Notes under the pieces: generated by a model
The model's input: the letters and a program-made list of their open reading frames with translations, nothing else
Told to the model about the DNA's origin: nothing
The model's database searches: none
Position numbers and translations under genes: made by a program
Origin: Croceitalea rosinachiae
GTDB taxonomy: Bacteria; Bacteroidota; Bacteroidia; Flavobacteriales; Flavobacteriaceae
NCBI RefSeq assembly: GCF_031846445.1
Contig: NZ_JAVRHR010000002.1
Location: forward strand, 434,001 to 498,000
DNA length: 64,000 nt
Reading direction: 5' to 3'
Shown here: piece after piece, positions 43,887 to 53,016 of the stretch
Numbering within the stretch: the stretch's first letter is position 1
How the letters are laid out: every line of letters begins with the position of its first letter

Positions 43887-43918
43887 AAAAGCCCCGACTT
43901 AGTTGTCGAGGCTTTTTT
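43887..43918 (+). terminator. Terminator after tRNA-His, probably bidirectional
   Basis: GCCCCGAC-TTAGTT-GTCGAGGC (43891-43912) forms an 8-bp stem with one A-C mismatch. It is flanked by five A upstream and six T downstream, so it can also end the convergent M28 transcript. Confidence 0.85.
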
Positions 43919-43925
43919 GTTTAGG

Positions 43926-45491
43926 TTATTTAGTAATAATGGGTTTGTCGACTAAAATTTTATTTGGTCTATTGGCAACTTCCCAAGCGGTATGAAATAC
44001 TAATTGTGCCCTATTTTTTAATAAATCATAATTGATTTTGTCAGGTGTATCCCCAGGTCTGTGATAATCCTCATGTGTACCATTAAAATAAAAAATAATA
44101 GGAATGTTGTTCTTAGCAAAATTGTAATGGTCGCTTCTGTAATAAAACCTATTAGGGTCGTTTTCATCATTATAGGTGTAATCTAATTCAATGTTAGTAT
44201 AAATTGTATTGATTTCTTCTGACAACTGATGTAATTCTGTACTCAACTTATCAGAACCAATTAGATAAATATAATTTCTATCTCCAGTCCTTTTAGGGTC
44301 AATACGACCAATCATGTCTATGTTAAGGTTTGCTGTTGTATTGGATAATGGTACAATAGGTTGATAATCGGTATAATATTTTGATCCTAAGAGTCCTTTT
44401 TCTTCGCCGGTTACATGTAAGAAAATAACTGAACGTTTCGGGCCTTTACCTTCGTCCGCAGCTTTTTTAAAGGCTTCAGCAATTTCTAGTAGTGCTACGG
44501 TACCTGAACCATCATCATCAGCTCCGTTATTAATTTGACCATCTGAAGTAACTCCAATATGGTCTAAATGAGAAGAAATAATAAGATACTCATCGGGTTT
44601 GGTAGTTCCTCGTATTATTGCGGCCACATTTTCAGAATCTATTTGGGTATTACCACTCTCAATATCCAATTTAACGGTCACATCTAAGTTTTTAGACCCC
44701 TCATCAGATTCAATTGTCGGCAATATGGACATTGCAGCTTTTTTGTTTAAAAGAATATTAAATTGATTGCTGTATTCTGCCTTTAGTTCCATTCTGCCAC
44801 TATTATTGGTTTTCATAAACTCGAAATAACGATTGTATCTTGCATAGTTCTGTGAGTCATAATATAAAATACCTTTTGCTCCTTTCTGAGTCGCTAACTC
44901 AAATCGCTTTCCTGGGGCTTCAGACATATTGCTCCAAATAGACTTTTTGGTACTTCCAGAAACTTTGTAAGTACCGTCTTCGTTTTTTGGCTCTCCTGAT
45001 TTTATTAGAACGAGCTTACCTTCAACATCAATATTCGCATAGTCGGAATAGTTTTCTTCTTCTATTCCATAACCCACATAAACGATATTTTTATAAGTAC
45101 CTATAGCACTTGAAAAAGTTAAAATATCTTCACCTACAGCAAAAGCTTTCCCATTTGTATCTAAAGTACCTTGAGGGACTTTACTAATTTCTATAGGCAC
45201 TTTTTGAAAATAATCACCATTTGCTTTGGCTGCCTGAATTCCTAGGGCTTCATATTCAGTTTTCAAATAGTCAACAGCCTTTTTTTGGCCAGGCTTACCT
45301 GTTTCACGACCTTCAAATTCATCTGAAGCATAAATGTAAAGATGTTCTTTGAGTTCATCTTCAGTAATCGTTGCGGCATAAACCCTTGAAAAATCTTGAG
45401 TTGGTTTTGGCTCATTTTTTTCAACAATAGTTTTTTGTGAAGAATTACAAGAAATCGCAAAACCAAAAATTAATACTAATATCTTATTCAT
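43926..45491 (-). CDS. M28-family zinc peptidase, lipoprotein
   Basis: The 521-residue protein has a lipoprotein signal (AISC, Cys15), a PA-type insert (about 110-270) and an M28 domain. Zinc and catalytic residues lie in SSHLDHIG, NNGADDDGSG, VTGEEKGLLGS, NLNIDMIG and THEDYHRPGD. M28 enzymes are aminopeptidases or glutaminyl cyclases; with the PA insert an aminopeptidase is likelier. It acts in the periplasm. A -7 box precedes it. Confidence 0.93.
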   Translation of the reverse strand: MNKILVLIFGFAISCNSSQKTIVEKNEPKPTQDFSRVYAATITEDELKEHLYIYASDEFEGRETGKPGQKKAVDYLKTEYEALGIQAAKANGDYFQKVPIEISKVPQGTLDTNGKAFAVGEDILTFSSAIGTYKNIVYVGYGIEEENYSDYANIDVEGKLVLIKSGEPKNEDGTYKVSGSTKKSIWSNMSEAPGKRFELATQKGAKGILYYDSQNYARYNRYFEFMKTNNSGRMELKAEYSNQFNILLNKKAAMSILPTIESDEGSKNLDVTVKLDIESGNTQIDSENVAAIIRGTTKPDEYLIISSHLDHIGVTSDGQINNGADDDGSGTVALLEIAEAFKKAADEGKGPKRSVIFLHVTGEEKGLLGSKYYTDYQPIVPLSNTTANLNIDMIGRIDPKRTGDRNYIYLIGSDKLSTELHQLSEEINTIYTNIELDYTYNDENDPNRFYYRSDHYNFAKNNIPIIFYFNGTHEDYHRPGDTPDKINYDLLKNRAQLVFHTAWEVANRPNKILVDKPIITK

Positions 45492-45510
45492 GTCATAATT
45501 CTTATGTTTT

Positions 45511-45518
45511 CAAAAATA
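45511..45518 (-). promoter_or_regulatory. -7 box of the M28 gene
   Basis: The minus strand reads TATTTTTG, an exact -7 box 19 bases before the ATG. The leader between them contains ATAAGAATTATGA, also found in the MATE leader. Confidence 0.5.
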
Positions 45519-45536
45519 GTCAAAGAAAAGATGTCG

Positions 45537-46394
45537 CTAATTGTTTTTAGATTGTATGATACTTTTCTGATAACCTGACGGACTTATTCCTTTAATTGAT
45601 TTGAATTGTTTGTTGAAATTAGAGATTGAGTTAAAACCTGAACAATCTGCCACTTCCGTCATAGATAAATCATTGTTTTCCAATAATAATTGACAAGCAT
45701 GGGCAATTCGAACTTCAGCTAAGAATGTGAAGAATGATTTGTTAGTTCGCTGTTTAAAAAATCTGCAAAATGCATTGGTAGTCAAATGGGCTACACCCGC
45801 AATGGTCTCTAGTGCTATTTTTTGATCAAAATTCTTAATTACATAATCAAATATTAGCTGTAGTCTTTTACCTTGATTATTTGAAATACTTTTAGAGTAT
45901 GGTTTGCCGCTCAATAGTGCAGTTTCTTCTAAAGAAATGATTCTAAGAATATCCAATAAACTTGTAAAGAGTAAGAACCTATTAGCTGTTTTCAAATTAT
46001 TGAAGTGCTCAAATAGATTGTGAGGTCTGTTTTTGATTGATAGACCAAATTTTACATCTTCAAAAAAAGAATTTAGTTCTTGCATTTCTGGAAGCCTAAA
46101 AAAATTATTTCCAAAGGCCTGAGGTAAAAAAAATAGTGATACCATATGCGAAGATGTATTGCTTGGAGCACTTTGAAAAAGATGGGGAACATTACTTCCG
46201 ATGGCAAAAGTATCCCCACTGGTATAACCACTAATATTATTTCCAACTATAAGCTTTCCTTGCCCCCTAATAATATGACTAATTTGAATTTCTTCATGTT
46301 GGTGTAAACGGTCAAAAAAGGTCTGAGACTTATCTTCTTGAACAATAATATTCTCTTCAGGCATTTTTGGAATAGTGAAAGGATATACTCTCAT
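45537..46394 (-). CDS. AraC-family regulator of hydroxyproline use
   Basis: The 285-residue protein has an N-terminal cupin-like sensing domain (about 15-95, HEEIQISHIIRGQGKLIVG) and a C-terminal AraC double helix-turn-helix (about 185-280, with TNAFCRFFKQRTNKSFFTFL and MTEVADCSGFNSISNFNKQFK, in part). It is divergent from the hydroxyproline catabolic operon, sharing a 133-bp spacer, and is most likely its regulator. That role is inferred from position. Confidence 0.92.
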   Translation of the reverse strand: MRVYPFTIPKMPEENIIVQEDKSQTFFDRLHQHEEIQISHIIRGQGKLIVGNNISGYTSGDTFAIGSNVPHLFQSAPSNTSSHMVSLFFLPQAFGNNFFRLPEMQELNSFFEDVKFGLSIKNRPHNLFEHFNNLKTANRFLLFTSLLDILRIISLEETALLSGKPYSKSISNNQGKRLQLIFDYVIKNFDQKIALETIAGVAHLTTNAFCRFFKQRTNKSFFTFLAEVRIAHACQLLLENNDLSMTEVADCSGFNSISNFNKQFKSIKGISPSGYQKSIIQSKNN

Positions 46395-46491
46395 TTGATT
46401 AAAAATTATCTTCTAAATAATAAAAATATAAATAATAAGGGTAAAATAGTAGAGAATGTAGTTAATAACTGATAAGATAAAATCGAATTCA

Positions 46492-46516
46492 TGATTTATT
46501 TTTGGATTATAAATCA
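46492..46516 (+). promoter_or_regulatory. Promoter of the hydroxyproline operon inside an inverted repeat
   Basis: TATTTTTG (46497-46504) is an exact -7 box, 23 bases before the ATG at 46528. It lies within an 8-bp inverted repeat TGATTTAT/ATAAATCA (46492-46499 and 46509-46516). There is no -33 TTG, which fits a promoter needing an activator or blocked by a repressor. Confidence 0.5.
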
Positions 46517-46527
46517 AAATTTTCAAT

Positions 46528-47442
46528 ATGCAAATAGATTGGCAAGGCGTAATGCCAGCAGTAACCACAAAATTTACTTCTGATGATAAACTCGATTTAG
46601 AAATGTTCGAGGTAAATATTCTAGCTCAAGTAGAAGCTGGAGTATCTGCGATAATATTAGGAGGCACTTTGGGCGAAGCTAGTACATTATCTCATGAAGA
46701 AAAAAAAGCACTTATTATTGAAACCGTTCGTATTGTGAACGGTAAAATACCAGTAATCATAAATGTGGCAGAGCAAACCACAAAACGGGCTATAGAAGCT
46801 GCTAAGGTTGCAGAAGAATGTGGTGCAAAAGCTTTAATGATGCTACCGCCAATGCGTTACAAAGCCAATGATTATGAGACGGTTACCTATTTCAAAACAG
46901 TTGCCAATAGCACTAAGCTTCCTATAATGATTTATAACAACCCTGTAGATTATGGTATTGAGGTAACATTGGATATGCTTGGTGAATTGATCGAGTGTGA
47001 AAATATTCAAGCAATTAAAGAATCAACAAGGGACATTTCTAATGTCACAAGAATTAAATCTAGATTTGGAGATCGTTTAAAGGTTTTGACTGGTGTTGAT
47101 ACCTTAGGGCTAGAAAGTATTTTAATGGGCGCTGATGGCTGGGTTGCTGGTTTGGTTTGCGCTTTTCCGGCTGAAACAGTTGCAATTTATAAGCTGGCAA
47201 AAGCCGGACGAATTGATGAAGCAATTTCAATCTACCGCTGGTTTCTACCTTTGTTAGAACTTGATATTAACCCACAGTTGGTACAAAATATTAAATTAGC
47301 CGAAGTAGCCACGGGTATTGGTACAGAAAATGTTCGTGCCCCTAGGTTACCATTGCAAGGTGATGAACGAAAAAGGGTACTGAAAATAATAAAAGAGGGG
47401 GTTTCTAGTAGACCTGTACTTCCTGAATATAAATTACTTTAA
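46528..47442 (+). CDS. DapA-family 1-pyrroline-4-hydroxy-2-carboxylate deaminase
   Basis: The 304-residue TIM barrel belongs to the DHDPS/NAL family: GGTLGEAS (45-52), Tyr136 in IYNNP and the Schiff-base Lys164 in AIKEST. Beside hydroxyproline epimerase, dehydrogenase and 2-oxoglutarate-semialdehyde dehydrogenase genes, the expected reaction is deamination and dehydration of pyrroline hydroxycarboxylate to 2-oxoglutarate semialdehyde. Dihydrodipicolinate synthase itself is unlikely given this context. It is first in the operon; the next gene starts 4 bases later. Confidence 0.88.
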   Translation: MQIDWQGVMPAVTTKFTSDDKLDLEMFEVNILAQVEAGVSAIILGGTLGEASTLSHEEKKALIIETVRIVNGKIPVIINVAEQTTKRAIEAAKVAEECGAKALMMLPPMRYKANDYETVTYFKTVANSTKLPIMIYNNPVDYGIEVTLDMLGELIECENIQAIKESTRDISNVTRIKSRFGDRLKVLTGVDTLGLESILMGADGWVAGLVCAFPAETVAIYKLAKAGRIDEAISIYRWFLPLLELDINPQLVQNIKLAEVATGIGTENVRAPRLPLQGDERKRVLKIIKEGVSSRPVLPEYKLL

Positions 47443-47445
47443 ACT

Positions 47446-49032
47446 ATGATTACTGGTAAAAACTATATTGGTAACTCTCAATCGCAATTGGGTGATAAAC
47501 GGTTCACAACACACAACCCTATAACCAATAAAGAGAATGAATGGGAATTTGTTGAAGCTAGCGAGAATGAGGTTAACAAGGCATTAGAATTAGCAACACA
47601 TGCCTACACTCTTTATCAAAAAATTTCAGGTAAAGAACGAGCTGTTTTTTTAAACACCATTGCCGATGAAATCGAAGCTTTAGGTGATTCTCTGATTGAG
47701 GTCTATACTGCTGAAACAGGATTGCCAGAAGGCCGCGCAAAAGGTGAAAGGGGAAGGACTATAGGTCAACTACGCTCCTTTGCAAATTTGGTCGCTGAAG
47801 GTTCTTGGGTCAATGCTACCATTGATACGGCTGTACCAGATAGACAACCAATACCCAAAGCCGATCTCCGTAAAATGATGTTTTCCTTAGGTCCGGTAGT
47901 TGTTTTTGGGGCCAGTAATTTTCCTTTGGCTTATTCTACTGCTGGTGGTGATACAGCAAGTGCTTTAGCTGCTGGATGTCCAGTTGTAGTGAAAAGTCAT
48001 CCAATGCATGCAGGTACTGGTGAATTGGTTGCGAAGGCAATCATAACAGCTGCACAAAAAACAAACATGCCAAATGGCGTATTTTCAAATTTAAACAGCA
48101 GCGGCATTGAAGTTGGTATGCAGTTAGTAGAAAACCCATTGACAAAAGCGGTAGGATTTACAGGTAGCATTAAAGGAGGGCGAGCATTGTATGATATCGC
48201 TTCAAAGCGTGCAGAACCAATCCCTGTTTTTGCTGAAATGGGCAGTGTGAACCCTGTTGTTTTATTGCCAGAAGCTTTGATTTCTAAAGGAGAAGGTTGG
48301 GCTAAAACTTATGCTGGTTCTATTACGTTGGGCACCGGGCAGTTCTGTACTAAACCTGGGTTGTTATTTGCCCTTGAAAGCTCAGAATTAGATGATTTTA
48401 TCGCTGTTCTTTCCAATGAAATAATCAAAATAGATCCTTCTTGCATGTTGCATCCAGTAATTGAAGCCAACTACTCTCGAAATAAAGAAAAAATGTTAAG
48501 GCAACCTGGACTTACTATCACTGCAAATTATGATGAAGATGTTGAGTCCAATTTTGCACGTCAAGCAGTGGTTAAAGTATCAGGAGCTAATTTTATTTCA
48601 AATCCTGAATTGCACCAAGAAGTATTTGGGCCTTTTTCAATGGTTATAAGTTGTTCAAATATGAATGAAATGGAAAATGCCATAAAATCTATGGATGGAC
48701 AATTAACGGGCACTATCATTTCTGAAAAGAATGAAATCAATAATTATGAAAAGTTAGTTGATGTTCTTCAAAACGGAGTGGGGCGCTTAATCTTTAATGG
48801 GGTTCCAACGGGGGTAGAGGTATGCCCTTCTATGCAACATGGCGGTCCTTACCCTGCTTCCACTGATAGCCGATTTACTGCTGTGGGCATCCACGCTATA
48901 GATAGATGGGTACGGCCAGTAAGTTTTCAAAATTGGCCAAATCGGCTTTTACCAGATGAATTAAAGAATGAAAACCCCCTAAATATTGATAGACTTTTGA
49001 ACGGCAAATCAACAAAAGAAGCTATTGAGTAA
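47446..49032 (+). CDS. 2-oxoglutarate semialdehyde dehydrogenase
   Basis: The 528-residue aldehyde dehydrogenase has the catalytic Glu near 264 (FAEMGSVNPV) and Cys near 301 (GTGQFCTKPGL), and the cofactor motif FTGSIKGG. The length and the FGASNFPLAYSTAGGDTASALAAG region, in part, match the KGSADH group. It oxidises 2-oxoglutarate semialdehyde to 2-oxoglutarate with NAD(P), the last step of hydroxyproline breakdown. Its stop shares a base with the epimerase start (TAATG). Confidence 0.92.
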   Translation: MITGKNYIGNSQSQLGDKRFTTHNPITNKENEWEFVEASENEVNKALELATHAYTLYQKISGKERAVFLNTIADEIEALGDSLIEVYTAETGLPEGRAKGERGRTIGQLRSFANLVAEGSWVNATIDTAVPDRQPIPKADLRKMMFSLGPVVVFGASNFPLAYSTAGGDTASALAAGCPVVVKSHPMHAGTGELVAKAIITAAQKTNMPNGVFSNLNSSGIEVGMQLVENPLTKAVGFTGSIKGGRALYDIASKRAEPIPVFAEMGSVNPVVLLPEALISKGEGWAKTYAGSITLGTGQFCTKPGLLFALESSELDDFIAVLSNEIIKIDPSCMLHPVIEANYSRNKEKMLRQPGLTITANYDEDVESNFARQAVVKVSGANFISNPELHQEVFGPFSMVISCSNMNEMENAIKSMDGQLTGTIISEKNEINNYEKLVDVLQNGVGRLIFNGVPTGVEVCPSMQHGGPYPASTDSRFTAVGIHAIDRWVRPVSFQNWPNRLLPDELKNENPLNIDRLLNGKSTKEAIE

Positions 49033-50042
49033 TGGCACTTTCAACCTTCGAATGTATAGACGGACATACCTGCGGAAATCCAGTTAGATTAGTAGTCGAG
49101 GGCTGCCCAGAACTACTTGGTGAAAACATGAGCCAAAAACGAAATCATTTTTTAAAAGAATATGATTGGATTAGAACAGGATTGATGTTTGAACCTCGAG
49201 GTCATGATATGATGAGTGGCAGTATTCTATTTCCTCCGCATAACACAGATAATGACATAGCGATACTTTTTATTGAGACCAGTGGTTGTTTGCCTATGTG
49301 TGGTCATGGCACAATTGGCACAATAACTATTGCTATAGAAAACGGATTGTTATTTCCCAAAAATAAAGGTTTTGTAAAGCTTGAAACTCCAGCTGGATTG
49401 GTAGAGGTTGAATACTACCAGCCAAAAAATAAGGTGGAGTGGGTAAAATTAACCAATGTAAAAAGTTACTTAGCAGCTAGCGAATTAACTATTAATTGTC
49501 CTGAATTGGGCGAACTGGTTTTTGATGTTTCTTATGGCGGTAATTATTATGCTATCATTGACCCCCAAAAAAACTTTTCTGGAATGCATAATTTTTCAGC
49601 AACCAAGTTGGTACAACTTTCCAAAGAAATCAGAAAGAGAATAAATGAGAAATATCCCGATCAATTTATTCATCCGGAAAATGATTCCATTAAAGATGTT
49701 TCCCATATTTTATGGACAGGAAATACTTTGGATGAAAAATCATCAGGGCGTAATGCTGTTTTTTATGGTAATAAAGCTATTGATCGTTCACCTTGCGGTA
49801 CTGGAACATCGGCCCGTATGGCGCAATTAAGTGCAAGAGGGAAACTAAAAGAAGGCGAAGACTATGTGCATGAGAGTTTTATAGGATCTACTTTTATAGG
49901 GCGGGTAGAAACCATAACAGAAATAAAAGGAAAACCAGCAATAATACCAAGTGTAAAAGGTTGGGCTAAGGTTTTTGGTAGAAACACGATTGCCATTGAT
50001 TCTGAAGATGATCCTTATGCATATGGATTTCAAGTGATTTAA
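49032..50042 (+). CDS. 4-hydroxyproline 2-epimerase (proline racemase family)
   Basis: The 336-residue protein belongs to the proline racemase family. Both active-site cysteines are present: Cys90 in MCGHGTIG and a second near 255 in DRSPCGTGTSA. Two cysteines indicate an epimerase or racemase; trans-3-hydroxyproline dehydratases carry Thr at the second site. With its neighbours the reaction should be trans-4-hydroxy-L-proline to cis-4-hydroxy-D-proline. It overlaps the upstream gene by one base, and one base separates it from the next. Confidence 0.93.
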   Translation: MALSTFECIDGHTCGNPVRLVVEGCPELLGENMSQKRNHFLKEYDWIRTGLMFEPRGHDMMSGSILFPPHNTDNDIAILFIETSGCLPMCGHGTIGTITIAIENGLLFPKNKGFVKLETPAGLVEVEYYQPKNKVEWVKLTNVKSYLAASELTINCPELGELVFDVSYGGNYYAIIDPQKNFSGMHNFSATKLVQLSKEIRKRINEKYPDQFIHPENDSIKDVSHILWTGNTLDEKSSGRNAVFYGNKAIDRSPCGTGTSARMAQLSARGKLKEGEDYVHESFIGSTFIGRVETITEIKGKPAIIPSVKGWAKVFGRNTIAIDSEDDPYAYGFQVI

Positions 50043-50043
50043 T

Positions 50044-51294
50044 ATGTCTAAAACAGTAATCATTATAGGAGGCGGTGTTGTTGGTCTATGCACTGCCTAC
50101 TACCTTCAAAAAGAAGGTTGTAACGTTACCGTAATTGATAAATCCACTATGGATGCCGGGGCGTCCTATGTCAATGCAGGATATTTAACCCCAAGCCATA
50201 TCATTCCGATGGCAGCACCAGGAATGATTTCTACCGGATTACGGTATATGTTCAATTCATCTAGTCCCTTTTATATGAAACCTCGTTTAGACTTGGATTT
50301 TTTAAAATGGGCGTGGAATTTCAAGAAATCTTCAACACATAAAAAAGTGGCGAAGGCAATTCCGGTTATCAAGGAAATCAATGTCTTGAGCAGGGAGCTT
50401 TTTATGGATATTAAAAAATCTGGTGATTTAGGTATATTCCATTTAGAAAGAAAAGGATTATTGATGCTATATCAGACTAATAAAATGCATGACCATGAAA
50501 TGGAGGTTGCAGAAAAAGCAAAATTCTTGGGTCTTGAAGTGAAAGAACTTGGCCAACCAGAACTTTCTAAAATAGAACCGGATATTGCTATTAATGCTAA
50601 AGGGGCAATCCATTATGAATGTGATGCTCATAGCACTCCATCAGAATTTATGGCTCGAATGAAAGACTATCTCATTACCAGTGGAGTGAAGATATTAAAA
50701 GAACAAGAGGTTTTAGATATTGATTTGAATAGGGGAAAACAATGTCAAGTAAAAACGACCAAAGCTACTTATTTTTCAGATGAGGTGGTTTTAGCAGCAG
50801 GTTCATGGTCTGGAAACTTTGGTAAGAAACTTAAATTAAACCTGTCTTTACAAGCTGGAAAGGGGTATCGAATAAATGTAGAAGAAAAGACAAGAATTAA
50901 GATGCCAGCAATTTTAATGGAAGCAAAAATGGCTGTTACTCCAATGAAAGGGTATACTCGTTTTGCAGGTACTATGGAGTTTACGGGAATCAACCATGAA
51001 ATTCGAAAAGAACGAATAGAAGCTATTGCCAAAGGAGCGGAAAATTATTATGAGGGATTGAAAATATCACAAGATGATAAGAATGCAGCCCAATGTGGTC
51101 TAAGGCCCGTTACTCCTGATGGATTGCCCTATATTGGTAAATCAAAAAAATATAATAATCTTACAATTGCTACAGGGCATGCAATGATGGGGTGGAGTTT
51201 AGGGCCCATTACAGGTAAACTTGTCAGCGAATTGGTTTGTAATAATCAAATGTCAATGGATATTTCATCCTTTAATCCAGAACGTAAGTTTTAA
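50044..51294 (+). CDS. D-hydroxyproline dehydrogenase (FAD, DAO family)
   Basis: The 416-residue protein opens with the dinucleotide motif IIGGGVVGLCTAYYLQKEG (6-24) and ends with the DAO-family pattern GLRPVTPDGLPYIG and GHAMMGWSLGPITGKL. It should oxidise cis-4-hydroxy-D-proline to pyrroline hydroxycarboxylate, passing electrons to the respiratory chain. D-amino-acid dehydrogenase (DadA) is the nearest alternative. It is the last gene of the four-gene operon; no transporter gene follows. Confidence 0.9.
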   Translation: MSKTVIIIGGGVVGLCTAYYLQKEGCNVTVIDKSTMDAGASYVNAGYLTPSHIIPMAAPGMISTGLRYMFNSSSPFYMKPRLDLDFLKWAWNFKKSSTHKKVAKAIPVIKEINVLSRELFMDIKKSGDLGIFHLERKGLLMLYQTNKMHDHEMEVAEKAKFLGLEVKELGQPELSKIEPDIAINAKGAIHYECDAHSTPSEFMARMKDYLITSGVKILKEQEVLDIDLNRGKQCQVKTTKATYFSDEVVLAAGSWSGNFGKKLKLNLSLQAGKGYRINVEEKTRIKMPAILMEAKMAVTPMKGYTRFAGTMEFTGINHEIRKERIEAIAKGAENYYEGLKISQDDKNAAQCGLRPVTPDGLPYIGKSKKYNNLTIATGHAMMGWSLGPITGKLVSELVCNNQMSMDISSFNPERKF

Positions 51295-51364
51295 CATTGA
51301 ATTAATTTTAGTTCATTTTCGATGTCTGGCACTGCATTTGTTTTTCAGTTGTGTAAGAACACTG

Positions 51365-51372
51365 TAATTTTG
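51365..51372 (+). promoter_or_regulatory. -7 box of the exported 310-residue protein gene, nearly leaderless
   Basis: TAATTTTG matches the -7 consensus and ends 4 bases before the ATG at 51377. Confidence 0.5.
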
Positions 51373-51376
51373 TATC

Positions 51377-52309
51377 ATGCTAAAACATTACTTCAATATT
51401 CTTTTATTTTTATCTATTGCTCCAATTGTTTCAATTGGACAAGAGATTCGAATATTTAAAGTGGCAGATTTTGATTTGAACGGAGCAGTGAAAACATGTA
51501 CAGTTATTCAAGATTATGGTCAAGAGATTTTTGAGTTCAATGAGAATGGATTTTTGACGAAATCTACTACCCAATACAATGAATCTGACAAAGACATCAT
51601 TGTATATAAATATGAAGGGGGAGAGCTCATAGAAAAAAGGATGGAAAGTTATAAAGACAATCAACTTGACACCGCCACATCAATGGTCAATTTTTATGAA
51701 ATTGATACCACAGGGCCTAAATATATTAAAGAAAAAATAATATCATTTGATAAAGAATTTTTTGAGCAGCAGGAATATTATTTCAACGATACCGGTATAC
51801 TTGAAAAAGTCGTTTTATCTCATGAGAATGCTGTAGATGAGATTTTGATCGAGCGTACAGCTTATAAAGATGAGCAAACCGAAACTATTTTTGAGAATGG
51901 CGTTATTGAGAAATCAGTAAGAAATTCTTCTAAACGATTAACAAACGGTAAGATTCTCAATATACAATTGATTAAAGATTTTGTTGATGGCGAGCCTGAT
52001 AAGGCTTTGGAAAAAGTTACCGAAGAGAACAACAGACTAGTTTCAGAACAAGCCTTCTCGTATGACTTTAATACGAAAGAATTTGCTCCTACAGAGAAAC
52101 GTATTTATGGTTATAATAAGGAAGGAATACTTTCAAAAATGACAATAAAAACAGGAAATACGGAATCTGTCAAAGAATTTATTTTCCAGTTTGATGATAG
52201 TGAGCACAAGAATTGGGTAAAGAAAATTACTACCCCTGATAATAGCTATATTACACGTAGAATAGAATATCATATAGCAGAAAATACGGTTGAAGAGAAA
52301 CCTGAATAG
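51377..52309 (+). CDS. Exported hypothetical protein with RHS/YD-like beta repeats
   Basis: The 310-residue protein has a signal peptide ending SIGQ. The mature part is a series of short beta hairpins: IFEFNENGFLTKST, IVYKYEGGELIEKRM, YYFNDTGILEKVVL and IYGYNKEGILSKMTI. The spacing resembles RHS/YD repeats or MORN-like sheet repeats. The function is unknown. It ends 6 bases before the stop of a convergent esterase gene. Confidence 0.75.
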   Translation: MLKHYFNILLFLSIAPIVSIGQEIRIFKVADFDLNGAVKTCTVIQDYGQEIFEFNENGFLTKSTTQYNESDKDIIVYKYEGGELIEKRMESYKDNQLDTATSMVNFYEIDTTGPKYIKEKIISFDKEFFEQQEYYFNDTGILEKVVLSHENAVDEILIERTAYKDEQTETIFENGVIEKSVRNSSKRLTNGKILNIQLIKDFVDGEPDKALEKVTEENNRLVSEQAFSYDFNTKEFAPTEKRIYGYNKEGILSKMTIKTGNTESVKEFIFQFDDSEHKNWVKKITTPDNSYITRRIEYHIAENTVEEKPE

Positions 52310-52315
52310 TAAAAA

Positions 52316-52957
52316 CTAAGTCATTATTTTTTCGAAAAGTTCTTGTTTGATTTCATGCCCTCCATTAAAGTTAATCACATCGGCCTTTTTACCAAACAAC
52401 AATTTTATCTTTTTGTTTTCTATTGCTAAACGTTTTGGAGTTAGATACTTATCAGAGTCACCATAGATGATTTTAACTTCTGTTTGACTAAGAAAAAATA
52501 TATCTTTTGGTTCAATTTCATTAGGAATACCACCAGCATATAAAACCAATTTATCGCAATTGAATTTTCTGCTGACTAACCAACGCATTGCAATTGACAC
52601 GCCTTGAGAAAATCCAAATAATATGATGTTAACATCTTTTGGTATATTCGCAGTAAACAATACAGCATCAATATAATTTAGCACGTTTTTAGTTTCTTGT
52701 GAAGTGTCTTCTTTTGTCAACCAACTTGCTCCGACATGTTTAAAATCATCCTTTAAATAATATTTTGATGGCGCTTGTGGACAAATAATGTAATTCTCGT
52801 TTACGTTCAAAAATCTAAAGTGTTTTAAAAAGTAACGACTCAAAAAACCCATACCATGAAAAACGATCCAAACATTTTTGGTATCAGTCGTTAATTCATT
52901 TAGGGTTTCATATGAGTTTATTGAAGTGTAAGTAACTTCGTGTCTATTAATTGCCAT
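52316..52957 (-). CDS. Alpha/beta hydrolase (carboxylesterase/phospholipase type)
   Basis: From ATG 52957 the protein has 213 residues, with FHGMG (about 33-37) as oxyanion region, the nucleophile Ser in GFSQG (about 115-119), Asp in YGDSDKYL and His in GGHEI. This is the compact lysophospholipase/carboxylesterase fold with no signal peptide. The substrate is unknown. A TTG two codons upstream is possible but unnecessary. The gene is divergent from the hotdog thioesterase. Confidence 0.88.
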   Translation of the reverse strand: MAINRHEVTYTSINSYETLNELTTDTKNVWIVFHGMGFLSRYFLKHFRFLNVNENYIICPQAPSKYYLKDDFKHVGASWLTKEDTSQETKNVLNYIDAVLFTANIPKDVNIILFGFSQGVSIAMRWLVSRKFNCDKLVLYAGGIPNEIEPKDIFFLSQTEVKIIYGDSDKYLTPKRLAIENKKIKLLFGKKADVINFNGGHEIKQELFEKIMT

Positions 52958-53016
52958 ATTCAAAAATAGGGGCTATTTATTGAAATTGTTATATGTAATT
53001 TTACATAAAATTTGAA

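Noticed and set aside
46528..47442. Calling the DapA-family gene dihydrodipicolinate synthase
   Set aside because: It is first in a hydroxyproline operon with three pathway enzymes and an AraC regulator, which fits the pyrroline deaminase.
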